Positions 51,566-59,847 of a stretch of 64,000 nt of DNA are shown one piece after another. The stretch comes from Geosporobacter ferrireducens (GTDB lineage Bacteria; Bacillota; Clostridia; Peptostreptococcales; Thermotaleaceae), in contig NZ_CP017269.1 in the NCBI RefSeq assembly GCF_001750685.1, positions 3,637,416 through 3,701,415 of the forward strand, read 5' to 3'. The first letter of the stretch is position 1; each line of letters starts with the position of its first letter. The position numbers and the translations under genes were made by a program. The notes below the pieces were generated by a model. It ran no database searches. It was given only the letters and a program-made list of their open reading frames with translations, and was not told the DNA's origin.

Positions 51566-53044
51566 ATGTCAGTAAGAACCAGATTTGCACCAAGTCCTAC
51601 GGGATTTGTTCATATTGGGAGCTTAAGAACTGCACTATACAATTATTTATTTGCACGAAAGAATGAAGGCCAGTATCTTTTAAGAATAGAGGATACGGAT
51701 CAAACCCGTTATGTGGAAGGTGCGGTAGAAGGAATGATCCAGGCACTGTCTTGGGCCGGTGTCAATCATGATGAGGGTGCTGTTTTTGAAGGAGATCATA
51801 TCGTACAAAAAGGTGAAAAAGGACCCTACATACAATCAGAACGTTTGAATATTTATCAAAATCATATACAGCAACTGCTAGAAAGTGGACATGCTTATCA
51901 CTGTTTCTGTTCCAAAGAGAGAATCGAAGAGGTTCGAGAGGTTCAGAAAGCAAAGGGATTGCTGCCGAAATACGATGGATTTTGTAGAGGAATCTCCTTA
52001 GAAGAAGCAAAAGAACGGGCAGCAAAAGGTGAACCTCATGTAATTCGTCTAAAATTACCTACTAATCGAGACATTCATTTTCATGATATTGTTAGAGGCC
52101 ATGTGACTGTGAACACAGAAGATATGGATGATCAAGTATTAATGAAATCTGATGGGTTCCCAACCTATCACTTTGCGGTGGTGGTGGATGACCATCTTAT
52201 GGAAATCACCCATGTCATAAGAGGTGAGGAATGGCTGCCCTCTACCCCAAAGCATGTTTTTACCTATGAAGCATTTGGATGGAAAGCGCCTCAGTTTGTA
52301 CATCTTCCAAACATCCTCAATGCGGACAAAAAGAAGCTGAGCAAACGGCAAGGAGATGTGGCGGTAGAAGATTTTATTCGAAAGGGCTATTTGCCTGAGG
52401 GATTGGTAAACTATATCGCTCTAGTCGGCTGGAGTCCTGAAGAGAATAAAGAACTCTTCTCTATGGAAGAGTTAATAGAACAGTTTTCTTTAGATAGGGT
52501 ATCTAAGAGTGGCGGAGTTTTTGACACTGATAAACTAAACTATATCAATGCCCATTACATTAAAGAAAGCAGTGATGAACGAATTACAGATTTGGCCATA
52601 CCACATTTAATAGGAGCAGGGTATATTACTGAAGAAGAAGCCAAGGAAAAATATGCATGGCTGGTGGACATGGTTAGAGTACTAAAAGGATATCTGTCTT
52701 ACGTAGGAGAAATCGTCAATAAGGTGGATCTTTTCTTTAAGACAGAAATTGAGCCTGAAGATAGTGAAGCAGAAGAATTATTAAAGCTAGAGCATGTGCC
52801 ACAGCTCGTAGAGATTTTCAAGCAAAAGGTAATTGCTGCCGAAGCGATAGATGAAGCCTTTGGAAAGCAAGTATTTAAAGAAATTCAGAAAGAAACGGGT
52901 ATCAAGGGACAGAATCTATTCCGGCCAGTGCGTGTTGTATTGACAGGAAGTGCCCATGGGCCGGATATGCCTCTGATTATTAAAGTTTTAGGGAAACAAA
53001 ATATTCTTTCCCGCATAGAATATGTGAAAGAACATCTATTATAA
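51566..53044 (+). CDS. gltX: Glutamyl-tRNA synthetase
   Basis: A 492-residue class Ib synthetase. HIGH motif in [20 protein letters not shown] at about 5-24; [33 protein letters not shown]; and the KMSKS equivalent [10 protein letters not shown] near 255. The C-terminal anticodon domain is full length. As in most Firmicutes it probably also feeds the GatCAB route for Gln-tRNA. ATG 51566 is preferred as it lies 7 bases after AGGGAGG; the ATG at 51560 is too close to the RBS. It precedes cysE-cysS as in Bacillus, but here a separate T-box lies between. Confidence 0.96.
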   Translation: MSVRTRFAPSPTGFVHIGSLRTALYNYLFARKNEGQYLLRIEDTDQTRYVEGAVEGMIQALSWAGVNHDEGAVFEGDHIVQKGEKGPYIQSERLNIYQNHIQQLLESGHAYHCFCSKERIEEVREVQKAKGLLPKYDGFCRGISLEEAKERAAKGEPHVIRLKLPTNRDIHFHDIVRGHVTVNTEDMDDQVLMKSDGFPTYHFAVVVDDHLMEITHVIRGEEWLPSTPKHVFTYEAFGWKAPQFVHLPNILNADKKKLSKRQGDVAVEDFIRKGYLPEGLVNYIALVGWSPEENKELFSMEELIEQFSLDRVSKSGGVFDTDKLNYINAHYIKESSDERITDLAIPHLIGAGYITEEEAKEKYAWLVDMVRVLKGYLSYVGEIVNKVDLFFKTEIEPEDSEAEELLKLEHVPQLVEIFKQKVIAAEAIDEAFGKQVFKEIQKETGIKGQNLFRPVRVVLTGSAHGPDMPLIIKVLGKQNILSRIEYVKEHLL

Positions 53045-53082
53045 TTATATATAAACAAACGTCTCTGAAATTAAATATAACT

Positions 53083-53141
53083 GTAGGGAACAGCCCCTGT
53101 GCTGTTCCGAAAAATGGGCAGACACAAGGTTTGCCTCATAC
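53083..53141. repeat. Pair of short hairpin repeats in opposite orientation
   Basis: Unit one (53083-53109): GTAGGGAACAGCCCCTGTGC followed by TGTTCCG, stem GGAACAGC/GCTGTTCC. Unit two (53116-53141) is on the minus strand: AGGCAAACCTTGTGTCTGCC then C. The back-to-back layout mirrors the pair at 183-248. Confidence 0.6.
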
Positions 53142-53179
53142 AAATGTATTTATTTTTATCGTGTAAATCTTTAAAAGAC

Positions 53180-53410
53180 TTGGAACAGGAGAGTAAGTAA
53201 AGAGAACCTGACAGAGAAAAACTACCATTGGCTGAGAGTAGTTTAAGGCGATACTTTTACTGAAGTGCACCTGGGAGTTGCTGCCCGAAAGATCAGTAGG
53301 CGCAGCCGGTAGGCACCGTTATATGCTTTTGAGCTGAGGCAATAGCCTAAGCAGAGTGGAACCGCGAAGTACCTTCGTCTCTGTATTTATTGAGACGAAG
53401 GTTTTTTTTA
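53180..53410 (+). ncRNA. T-box leader, cysteine (specifier UGC)
   Basis: The specifier loop reads CTGAAGTGCACC with the Cys codon TGC at 53266-53268. The T-box core GAGTGGAACCGCG starts at 53354. The terminator ACCTTCGTCTC/GAGACGAAGGT plus a long T run ends near 53408. It controls cysE-cysS, so both cysteine synthesis and charging respond to uncharged tRNA-Cys. Confidence 0.92.
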
Positions 53411-53438
53411 TTTCTATTTGAATTGGAGGGGAACAGGT

Positions 53439-54101
53439 GTGGGTAAGTTTTTTCAAATGATCAATGAAGATATTAAGGCAGTAATGGAAAGAGATCCTGC
53501 TGCTAAAAGCAGGTTGGAAGTACTGCTGTGCTATCCCGGCATTCATGCAATTATCAATCATCGTATCGCTCATGGTTTGAATAATAGAGGATTTGCAGTT
53601 TTAGCCCGGGTAGTTTCTCAGATCAGCAGATTTTTTACAGGTATTGAAATTCACCCTGGTGCTAAAATTGGGAGAAGATTGTTTATTGATCACGGGATGG
53701 GCGTAGTCATTGGAGAAACCGCGGAAATTGGGAATGATGTAACCATCTATCAAGGAGCTACCTTGGGGGGAACAGGTAAAGAAAAAGGAAAAAGACATCC
53801 TACTATTGGGGATAATGTAGTTATTAGCAGTGGTGCAAAAATATTAGGGCCTTTTAAGGTTGGAGATAATTCAAAGATTGGTGCAGGTTCAGTGGTGCTA
53901 AGGGAAGTACCGCCAAATTGTACAGTTGTAGGTGTACCGGGGCATATTGTAATTAAAGATAATAAAAAACTGAAAAATATGCATAAGGAAGAAATCGATT
54001 TAGATCAGGTGCGGCTGCCAGATCCTGTTGCTGAAGAACTGGAGTGCTTGAGAAAACGAATTGTAGAGCTGGAAAAAAAGACAATAGAAAAGGAGCGATA
54101 A
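53439..54101 (+). CDS. cysE: Serine O-acetyltransferase
   Basis: A 220-residue left-handed beta-helix acetyltransferase making O-acetylserine for cysteine synthesis. A helical N-terminal region ends in [16 protein letters not shown]. Hexapeptide repeats follow, with [40 protein letters not shown] and [20 protein letters not shown]. Catalytic His and Asp are in the [12 protein letters not shown] segment. GTG 53439 is chosen because GGAGGGG lies 7 bases upstream. The stop is 1 base before the cysS start, so the pair is coupled under the Cys T-box. Confidence 0.95.
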   Translation: MGKFFQMINEDIKAVMERDPAAKSRLEVLLCYPGIHAIINHRIAHGLNNRGFAVLARVVSQISRFFTGIEIHPGAKIGRRLFIDHGMGVVIGETAEIGNDVTIYQGATLGGTGKEKGKRHPTIGDNVVISSGAKILGPFKVGDNSKIGAGSVVLREVPPNCTVVGVPGHIVIKDNKKLKNMHKEEIDLDQVRLPDPVAEELECLRKRIVELEKKTIEKER

Positions 54102-54102
54102 T

Positions 54103-55497
54103 ATGAGATTATTTAATACCTTAACAAGAAAAAAAGAAGAATTTATATCTATGATACCTGGTGAGGTGAAGATGTATGTTTGCGGTCCCACCGTATATAA
54201 CTATTTTCATATTGGAAATGCCAGACCCTTTGTGGTATTTGATACCCTTAGAAGATATTTAGAGTATCGAGGCTATAAGGTAACCTATGTACAAAACTTT
54301 ACGGATGTAGATGACAAAATTATCAACAGAGCAGAAGAAGAGGGTATCAGTCCTGAAGAGGTTAGTAAAAAATATATTCAAGAATATTTTAAGGATGCAG
54401 AGGCTTTGGGTGTTAAGAGGGCAGATATTCATCCAAAGGTTACAGAGAATATTCAAGAGATTATTGCTTTTGTAGAAAAACTGATTAAGAAGGGTTATGC
54501 TTATGAAGTAAATGGAGATGTTTATTTTGATACAGCACGCTTTGAAGACTATGGGAAACTGTCAAAACAGAATCTGGAAGATTTAGAGGCTGGTGCTAGA
54601 ATTGAAGTAAATGAAATCAAGAAAAACCCTATGGATTTTGCCTTATGGAAAGCACAAAAATCTGATGAATTGGCATGGAATAGTCCTTGGGGAAAGGGAA
54701 GGCCCGGTTGGCATATTGAATGCTCTGTAATGTCTACAAGGTATTTAGGAGAAACCATTGATATCCATGCAGGCGGACAAGATTTGATCTTCCCTCATCA
54801 CGAAAATGAAATTGCACAAAGTGAAGCCTGCAGTGGACACCCTTTTGCAAGGTACTGGATCCACAATGGATATATTAATATAGACAATGAAAAAATGTCT
54901 AAATCAAAGGGAAACTTCTTTACTGTAAGAGATATTTTGAAAGAATATGACGCAGAAACAGTGAGATTCTTTTTGTTATCGGCGCAGTATCGAAATCCCA
55001 TCAATTTTAGTCGTGAACTAATGGAGCAGTCAAAAAATGCATTAGAGCGATTCTATAACGCAAAGAAAAATCTAGAGCACTTATTGGAAAATGCAGTAGA
55101 AAAAGAATTGGATGCGATTGAAAAAGATTTATACCATAGATTTGAGAAATATCGCCAAAAGTTCATCGAAGCAATGGAAGACGATATCAATACTGCTGAT
55201 GCCATCGCGGCTATTTTCGAACTCGTCAAAGAGATGAATGCTACCGTTAGAATCGAGCATAGTAAACAGCTTATCAAAGGCAGCCTTGACTTACTTATAG
55301 AACTGACCGGCGTTTTAGGACTCTTAACAAAAAAAGAAGATACGATCGACACTGAGGTTGAGGAGCTGGTACAACTGCGGCAAAAGGCAAGAAAGGAAAA
55401 AAACTTTGCTTTAGCAGATCAAATCAGGGACCAATTGAAGGAAAGAGGTATTACCATAGAAGATACTCCACAAGGGGTACGGATTATAAAAAAGTAA
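54103..55497 (+). CDS. cysS: Cysteinyl-tRNA synthetase
   Basis: A 464-residue class Ia synthetase. The zinc ligand and HIGH region read [20 protein letters not shown] at about 24-43. [20 protein letters not shown] and [20 protein letters not shown] supply the other zinc ligands. KMSKS is in [17 protein letters not shown] near 267. The anticodon-binding C-terminus is full length. It immediately follows cysE and shares its leader. Confidence 0.97.
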   Translation: MRLFNTLTRKKEEFISMIPGEVKMYVCGPTVYNYFHIGNARPFVVFDTLRRYLEYRGYKVTYVQNFTDVDDKIINRAEEEGISPEEVSKKYIQEYFKDAEALGVKRADIHPKVTENIQEIIAFVEKLIKKGYAYEVNGDVYFDTARFEDYGKLSKQNLEDLEAGARIEVNEIKKNPMDFALWKAQKSDELAWNSPWGKGRPGWHIECSVMSTRYLGETIDIHAGGQDLIFPHHENEIAQSEACSGHPFARYWIHNGYINIDNEKMSKSKGNFFTVRDILKEYDAETVRFFLLSAQYRNPINFSRELMEQSKNALERFYNAKKNLEHLLENAVEKELDAIEKDLYHRFEKYRQKFIEAMEDDINTADAIAAIFELVKEMNATVRIEHSKQLIKGSLDLLIELTGVLGLLTKKEDTIDTEVEELVQLRQKARKEKNFALADQIRDQLKERGITIEDTPQGVRIIKK

Positions 55498-55522
55498 TTT
55501 GTAGTAGAATGAAGATTGCAGA

Positions 55523-55542
55523 GGAGGGTCTCCGTGCCCTCC
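55523..55542 (+). repeat. Short GC-rich palindrome, possible degenerate member of the hairpin repeat family
   Basis: GGAGGGTCTCCGTGCCCTCC: arms GGAGGG/CCCTCC with a CTCCGTG centre similar to the CCTTGTG centre of the other units. It lies between cysS and mrnC. Confidence 0.4.
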
Positions 55543-55616
55543 AAATAGAATACCTTGTGAAAGAAAGTGAATTGTGTTAAAATGCAATATAGCAATTGAA
55601 AAAGGCAGGTTTTTTC

Positions 55617-56060
55617 ATGAATATAGATTTTCTAAAGGAAATGGGATTGACAGCAAAAACAAAAGAAGAGATCCAGTTTACTCATCCATTGGTGTTAGCC
55701 TATATAGGAGATGCGGTATATGAAGTTTTTGTCAGAATCTATATCCTTCACCAATATGGTGGAAACGTAAATGGACTACATAAGCTGGCCACTAAGTTTG
55801 TAAAGGCAGCGGCGCAAGCAGAAATTGTACACCTGTTGGAGCCACGATTGACGGAGGAAGAATGGAGTATTATTAAACGGGGAAGAAATCAAAAATCCGG
55901 CACGACACCTAAAAATGCGAATGTAGGGGATTATCGATATGCTACTGGCTTTGAAACCTTGATCGGCTACCTGTACCTTACAGAGCAGTACCTTCGGTTA
56001 GAAGAAGTCATTAAGTATGCCTTAGAAATTATAGAACAAAAGGAGACAATTCATGAATAA
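55617..56060 (+). CDS. mrnC: Mini-ribonuclease III
   Basis: A 147-residue RNase III-like nuclease lacking the double-stranded-RNA-binding domain. The catalytic signature LVLAYIGDAVYEVFVRIYI, then EEWSIIKRGRNQKSG and ATGFETLIGYLYLTEQ, is complete. In Bacillus it matures 23S rRNA ends. ATG 55617 follows AAAGGCAGG; an in-frame TTG seven codons earlier includes this site. The position between cysS and rlmB is conserved. Its last codons overlap the next gene by 8 bases. Confidence 0.94.
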   Translation: MNIDFLKEMGLTAKTKEEIQFTHPLVLAYIGDAVYEVFVRIYILHQYGGNVNGLHKLATKFVKAAAQAEIVHLLEPRLTEEEWSIIKRGRNQKSGTTPKNANVGDYRYATGFETLIGYLYLTEQYLRLEEVIKYALEIIEQKETIHE

Positions 56061-56418
56061 GAAGGAAAAAATTTTATCGTTGGTTACCCTATTACTGGTG
56101 GCAGTACTGTTTTCTAAGTCATTCTTTTTAGATGAAGCAAAAACTAAGACAGAGGAAGAGTTGAAATTCAAACAGTTTGTAGAAAAAGCCGTTGATGAAA
56201 AAGTGGAAGGGTTCTTGAAGCGAAATAATATCGTAAAATATAGAGTAGTGTCGATAGAGCAGATTAGCCAAGAAGGGATTTCCCGGATTGAATATTTGGA
56301 CGAGCAGGGAAAGGAATATATACAAGGAACAATTCAGGGCCAATATAGGGCGAAAGTCAGAGGATATTTTCTATACCTGATTCCTTACAAGGAAATCCGG
56401 GTGCTTAGCCGAGAATAG
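56053..56418 (+). CDS. Small membrane-anchored protein of unknown function
   Basis: A 121-residue protein with an uncleaved-looking N-terminal membrane helix (ILSLVTLLLVAVLFSKSFFL, about 7-26). A charged coil (KTKTEEELKFKQFVEKAVDE) and a beta-rich end (GQYRAKVRGYFLYLIPYKEI) follow, probably extracytoplasmic. It overlaps mrnC by 8 bases (ATG inside the last codons CAT GAA TAA), so translation is coupled. I do not recognise the family. The gene order mrnC-this-thyX-rlmB differs from Bacillus, where mrnC and rlmB are adjacent. Confidence 0.6.
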   Translation: MNKKEKILSLVTLLLVAVLFSKSFFLDEAKTKTEEELKFKQFVEKAVDEKVEGFLKRNNIVKYRVVSIEQISQEGISRIEYLDEQGKEYIQGTIQGQYRAKVRGYFLYLIPYKEIRVLSRE

Positions 56419-56421
56419 AAA

Positions 56422-56452
56422 AATAGGGTCAGATTACTGGCCTTTTTGTTTT
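56422..56452 (+). terminator. Short terminator after the mrnC operon
   Basis: AGGGTCAG-ATTA-CTGGCCT (with one G-U pair) followed by TTTTGTTTTTT. Confidence 0.6.
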
Positions 56453-56521
56453 TTAAATCCTATAGACCTGTGGTATAATTTTGGATAAAAGGAAAAAACA
56501 TCATGATGAGGAGGATGGAAA

Positions 56522-57280
56522 ATGAAGGTAGAACTGCTTCAATATACACCGCAACCTGAAAAGGTGGTCGCTGCAGCTGCAAAACTCTGTTATTCCCCCG
56601 TAGGTGTAGACAAGATTATGGAGGACTTGACTGAGGAGAAAGCGGAGAAATTTGTCGGGATGTTGATGGGTATGGGCCACGAATCTCCCATAGAGCACGT
56701 ATCATTTACTTTTGCAGCAGAGGGTGTTAGCCGGGTACTTACCCATCAGTTGGTAAGACATAGAATTGCATCTTTTTCCCAGCAGTCGCAGCGATATGTA
56801 AAGCTGGAACAATTTGAGTATATTATCCCACCAAGTATCGCAGAAATCCCTGAGGCGAAGGAAAAATTCATTCAGGCAATGGAAGCAGATCAGAAGCATT
56901 ATAATGAATTAGTAGAGCTCCTCTATAAAAAACATTTTGACCAGTTGATCCAGGAAGGAAAAACAGAAAAACAGGCAAAAATGGCAGCAGAAAAGATGTC
57001 TATTGAGGATGCACGATATGTATTCCCAAATGCTTGTGAAACAAAAATTGTTTATACGATGAACGCTAGAACCCTGATGAACTTTTTCCATCATCGATGC
57101 TGCGAAAGAGCACAGTGGGAAATTCGCCAGCTGGCTACAGAAATGTTAAAACTGGTAAAAGCAGTAGCCCCTAGCCTGTTTAAGTATAGCGGCCCGAACT
57201 GCCTGAATGATCCATGTCCTGAAGGCAGTATGACCTGTGGAAAAACCCTTGAGGTAAGAGAATTCTTTAAAAGCCTATAG
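56522..57280 (+). CDS. thyX: Flavin-dependent thymidylate synthase ThyX
   Basis: A 252-residue FAD enzyme that methylates dUMP to dTMP with methylene-tetrahydrofolate and NADPH. The ThyX signature [15 protein letters not shown] fits RHRxxSxxxxSx[21 protein letters not shown] and the C-terminal [20 protein letters not shown] are typical, the latter with the dUMP-binding arginine. The RBS GATGAGGAGGATGGAA overlaps the start. It is unrelated to ThyA. Its insertion between mrnC and rlmB is common in clostridia. Confidence 0.96.
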   Translation: MKVELLQYTPQPEKVVAAAAKLCYSPVGVDKIMEDLTEEKAEKFVGMLMGMGHESPIEHVSFTFAAEGVSRVLTHQLVRHRIASFSQQSQRYVKLEQFEYIIPPSIAEIPEAKEKFIQAMEADQKHYNELVELLYKKHFDQLIQEGKTEKQAKMAAEKMSIEDARYVFPNACETKIVYTMNARTLMNFFHHRCCERAQWEIRQLATEMLKLVKAVAPSLFKYSGPNCLNDPCPEGSMTCGKTLEVREFFKSL

Positions 57281-57337
57281 GATATATAGATTTAGAATCG
57301 GGAAGATGAACTTTTTATTGATAGGATAGAACTAGTT

Positions 57338-57364
57338 GTAGGGAATGGCCCCTGTGCCGTTCCG
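57338..57364 (+). repeat. Short hairpin repeat (GTAGGG family)
   Basis: GTAGGGAATGGCCCCTGTGC followed by CGTTCCG; stem GGAATGGC/GCCGTTCC. Compared with the unit at 53083, the arm changes AACAG to AATGG are matched on the other side (CTGTT to CCGTT), one pair by G-U. Confidence 0.6.
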
Positions 57365-57476
57365 CTTAGGATAAACTATATAATCTGCAGCATTGTCATA
57401 AGGCGAGGCTGCAGATTTACATAAGCAGATAAACCTATGGGAAAGCTATTAGAAAAAATAAGTGAGGTGCCAATCA

Positions 57477-58223
57477 ATGACGCAATCAGATAAGATTGAA
57501 GGAAGAAATCCAGTCTTAGAAGCACTAAAAGCAGAAAGAGAAATTGACAAAATATTCATTGCAAAGGGAGCCGAGCAAGGATCTGTTCAAAAAATAGTAG
57601 GAGTGGCAAAGGATCGAGGAATCCCTATACAATATGTGGAGCGACAAAAGCTCGATCAAATTTCAGAATCCCATGCCCATCAAGGGATTATAGCCTTCGT
57701 GGCAGCTTATCGATATGTAGAAGTTGATGAGATATTAGAAAGCGCGGCCCGGAAGGAAGAATCACCCTTTATTGTTATTTTAGATGAGATTACAGATCCC
57801 CATAATCTAGGATCTATTCTCCGTACGGCAAATGCGGCTGGTGTACATGGTGTAATCATACCAAAACGTAGGGCAGTGGGATTGACGGCAGTTGTAGCAA
57901 AAACCTCTGCTGGTGCTATTGAATACGTCCCTGTTGCAAAGGTCTCTAACATTTCACAGACCATCGAGTATTTAAAGGAAAAGGGATTGTGGGTAGTTGG
58001 AGCAGATATGGATGGGCAGAGCACCTATTATGAGCAGGATTTAACCGGAAATGTAGCCTTGGTAATCGGTAGTGAAGGACAAGGCATTGGCAGGCTTATA
58101 AAAGAAAAATGTGATTTTATTGTACGCATACCAATGAAGGGACAATTAAGCTCTTTAAATGCCTCTGTAGCTGCTTCCCTGCTGATGTATGAGGTTATGC
58201 GGCAAAGAGATCGAAGGAAATAG
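57477..58223 (+). CDS. rlmB: 23S rRNA 2'-O-methyltransferase RlmB (TrmH family)
   Basis: A 248-residue SPOUT methyltransferase that modifies 23S rRNA G2251. The N-terminal L30e-like part (KIEGRNPVLEALKAEREIDK) is followed by motif 1 DPHNLGSILRTANAAGVHGV, motif 2 VIGSEGQGIGRLIKEKCDF and motif 3 PMKGQLSSLNASVAASLLMY, which form the knot and AdoMet site. ATG 57477 follows GAGGTG by 7 bases; a GTG fifteen bases upstream lies in that RBS. It starts 196 bases after thyX and leads into yacP and sigH, as in Bacillus. Confidence 0.94.
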   Translation: MTQSDKIEGRNPVLEALKAEREIDKIFIAKGAEQGSVQKIVGVAKDRGIPIQYVERQKLDQISESHAHQGIIAFVAAYRYVEVDEILESAARKEESPFIVILDEITDPHNLGSILRTANAAGVHGVIIPKRRAVGLTAVVAKTSAGAIEYVPVAKVSNISQTIEYLKEKGLWVVGADMDGQSTYYEQDLTGNVALVIGSEGQGIGRLIKEKCDFIVRIPMKGQLSSLNASVAASLLMYEVMRQRDRRK

Positions 58224-58235
58224 GGTGAATCGTTC

Positions 58236-58751
58236 TTGCGCAATTATCTTTTTGTTGATGGGTATAATATTATCAATGCTTGGCCAGAGTTGAAAGAAGC
58301 AAGTGGAGCCAATCTGCAGCAGGCTCGGGAAAATCTGATAGAGCAAATGATAGAATATCAATCCTTTGTAGGAGAACGGGTGACTATTGTATTTGATGCA
58401 CATTTGGTAAAGGGGAGTAACCAAAAAAATGAAACCATTAGCGGTGTTGAAGTGGTATTTACGAAAGAGCATCAAACGGCAGACTCCTATATTGAGAGAC
58501 AAGTAGAACAGTTGACCCGAAATCAAAGAAATAGGGTTCGAGTTGCTACTTCTGATTGGGCAGAGCAACAGTTTGTGCTTGGCAGCGGTGCTACCAGGAT
58601 TTCTGCCAGGGAGCTGCGGATTGAGATGGACCTGGTGAAGAAGAATATTCGAAAAAAAGCAGAGGAAATTCGTCAGAATCGTTCCGCTTTAGCGGATCGG
58701 TTAGATGATGAAACTGTTCAAATCCTTGAAAAATGGCGAAGAAAACAGTAA
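58236..58751 (+). CDS. yacP: NYN-domain ribonuclease YacP (Rae1-like)
   Basis: A 171-residue PIN-like NYN nuclease. The opening RNYLFVDGYNIINAWPELKE has the metal-binding aspartate; VTIVFDAHLVKGS, ADSYIERQVEQLTRNQRNRV and RVATSDWAEQQFVLGSGATR carry the other acidic residues. Bacillus YacP/Rae1 cuts mRNA in the ribosomal A site. Starts with TTG at 58236, with AGGGTGA 7 bases upstream. It lies 12 bases after rlmB. Confidence 0.92.
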   Translation: MRNYLFVDGYNIINAWPELKEASGANLQQARENLIEQMIEYQSFVGERVTIVFDAHLVKGSNQKNETISGVEVVFTKEHQTADSYIERQVEQLTRNQRNRVRVATSDWAEQQFVLGSGATRISARELRIEMDLVKKNIRKKAEEIRQNRSALADRLDDETVQILEKWRRKQ

Positions 58752-58757
58752 ATCAGC

Positions 58758-58786
58758 TTGACTACATAATCTGGTTGCGATATAAT
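58758..58786 (+). promoter_or_regulatory. Sigma-A promoter of sigH
   Basis: TTGACT (58758-58763), 17-base spacer, TATAAT (58781-58786): near consensus. A leader of about 150 bases follows, with a hairpin (AGGAG 58818-58822 to CTCCT 58842-58846, inner AAACC/GGTTT) and a 27-codon open frame from ATG 58835 to TGA 58918. Confidence 0.82.
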
Positions 58787-58941
58787 AAAAATACAGTTTT
58801 TGTGCTTTTGATATACAAGGAGTAGTCAAAAACCATGGTTTCTCCTGAGAGAAGTGCTGTGATATTTGGCAGGATAGCAAAGGCTTTTTGTTCTATACAA
58901 AAGAAAAGCACAAATTGAATACAGTGCTGGAGGCGATATTG

Positions 58942-59586
58942 GTGGGAATAGGAGCACAAAAGGAAGTATTGGACAGCTATGAACGTATGATTGATGAAGA
59001 AGTTGTTGAGGATGCAAGAAATGGAGATGCTAAGGCCCAGGAATATCTAATAAAGAAGTACAAGAACTTTGTCCGTGCTAAAGCAAGGTCTTATTTTTTG
59101 ATTGGTGCAGACAGAGAGGATATCATCCAAGAAGGGATGATTGGTTTATTTAAGGCAATTCGAGATTTTCGTTCGGACAAGCTGTCTTCCTTCAGAGCCT
59201 TTGCAGAACTGTGCATTACAAGACAAATCATTACAGCAATAAAAACTGCGACCCGACAAAAACATATTCCTTTGAACTCTTATGTTTCCTTAAACAAGCC
59301 TATTTACGATGAAGAATCCGATCGAACGTTGTTGGACGTCTTGTCCGGCGCGAAGATTTCTGATCCTGAAGAATTAATTATATCCAGAGAAGAACTAGGT
59401 CATATCGAATCAAAGATTGGTGAGATTCTTAGTGATTTGGAATGGAAGGTATTGATGTCTTATTTACAAGGGAAATCTTATCAGGAAATTGCAGAGGATT
59501 TAGACCGGCATGTAAAGTCTATTGACAATGCCCTTCAGCGGGTAAAGCGTAAGCTAGAGCGATATTTGGAAGTACGCAGCAGTTAA
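58942..59586 (+). CDS. sigH: RNA polymerase sigma factor SigH (sigma-30)
   Basis: A 214-residue sigma-70-family factor for early sporulation and competence-type genes. Region 2 reads YLIKKYKNFVRAKARSYFLI, GADREDIIQEGMIGLFKAIR and DKLSSFRAFAELCITRQIIT, nearly identical to Bacillus SigH as I recall it. The stretch HIPLNSYVSLNKPIYDEESD links to region 4, EIAEDLDRHVKSIDNALQRV (helix-turn-helix). GTG 58942 (or TTG 58939) is favoured since GGAGGCG lies 5-8 bases before; an upstream in-frame extension of 18 codons has no counterpart in the family. Confidence 0.95.
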   Translation: MGIGAQKEVLDSYERMIDEEVVEDARNGDAKAQEYLIKKYKNFVRAKARSYFLIGADREDIIQEGMIGLFKAIRDFRSDKLSSFRAFAELCITRQIITAIKTATRQKHIPLNSYVSLNKPIYDEESDRTLLDVLSGAKISDPEELIISREELGHIESKIGEILSDLEWKVLMSYLQGKSYQEIAEDLDRHVKSIDNALQRVKRKLERYLEVRSS

Positions 59587-59616
59587 AAATTGGAAAATGT
59601 TTTCTGTTAAAAAGAG

Positions 59617-59645
59617 TTGACATGTATAGTAGAAGATAGTAAAAT
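59617..59645 (+). promoter_or_regulatory. Sigma-A promoter of the tRNA-Thr gene
   Basis: TTGACA (59617-59622), 17-base spacer, TAAAAT (59640-59645), 14 bases before the tRNA 5' end. Confidence 0.85.
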
Positions 59646-59659
59646 ATTAAACAGTGAAT

Positions 59660-59736
59660 GCCCATGTGGCTCAGTAGGTTAGAGCGTCGCCTTGGTAAGG
59701 CGGAGATCGGCGGTTCGAATCCGCTCATGGGCTCCA
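59660..59736 (+). tRNA. tRNA-Thr (GGU)
   Basis: A complete cloverleaf: acceptor GCCCATG/CATGGGC, D arm GGCTCAGTAGGTTAGAGC, anticodon stem CGCC(TTGGTAA)GGCG with anticodon GGT, and T arm GGCGGTTCGAATCCGC. CCA is encoded. No terminator separates it from tuf, so they may be co-transcribed, recalling the tRNA-tufB operons of other bacteria. Confidence 0.97.
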
Positions 59737-59772
59737 TAATTTATTTCATACATATAGATACACCCGGATGAG

Positions 59773-59801
59773 TTTACTGTGAATTATTTTTAAAATATAC
59801 T
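59773..59801 (+). promoter_or_regulatory. Probable promoter of tuf
   Basis: TTTACT (59773-59778), 17-base spacer, TATACT (59796-59801), 46 bases before the tuf start. Confidence 0.6.
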
Positions 59802-59847
59802 TTTAAAGCATGTGTACAATATTAAGAGTGTATAGGAGGAGAAAAAA

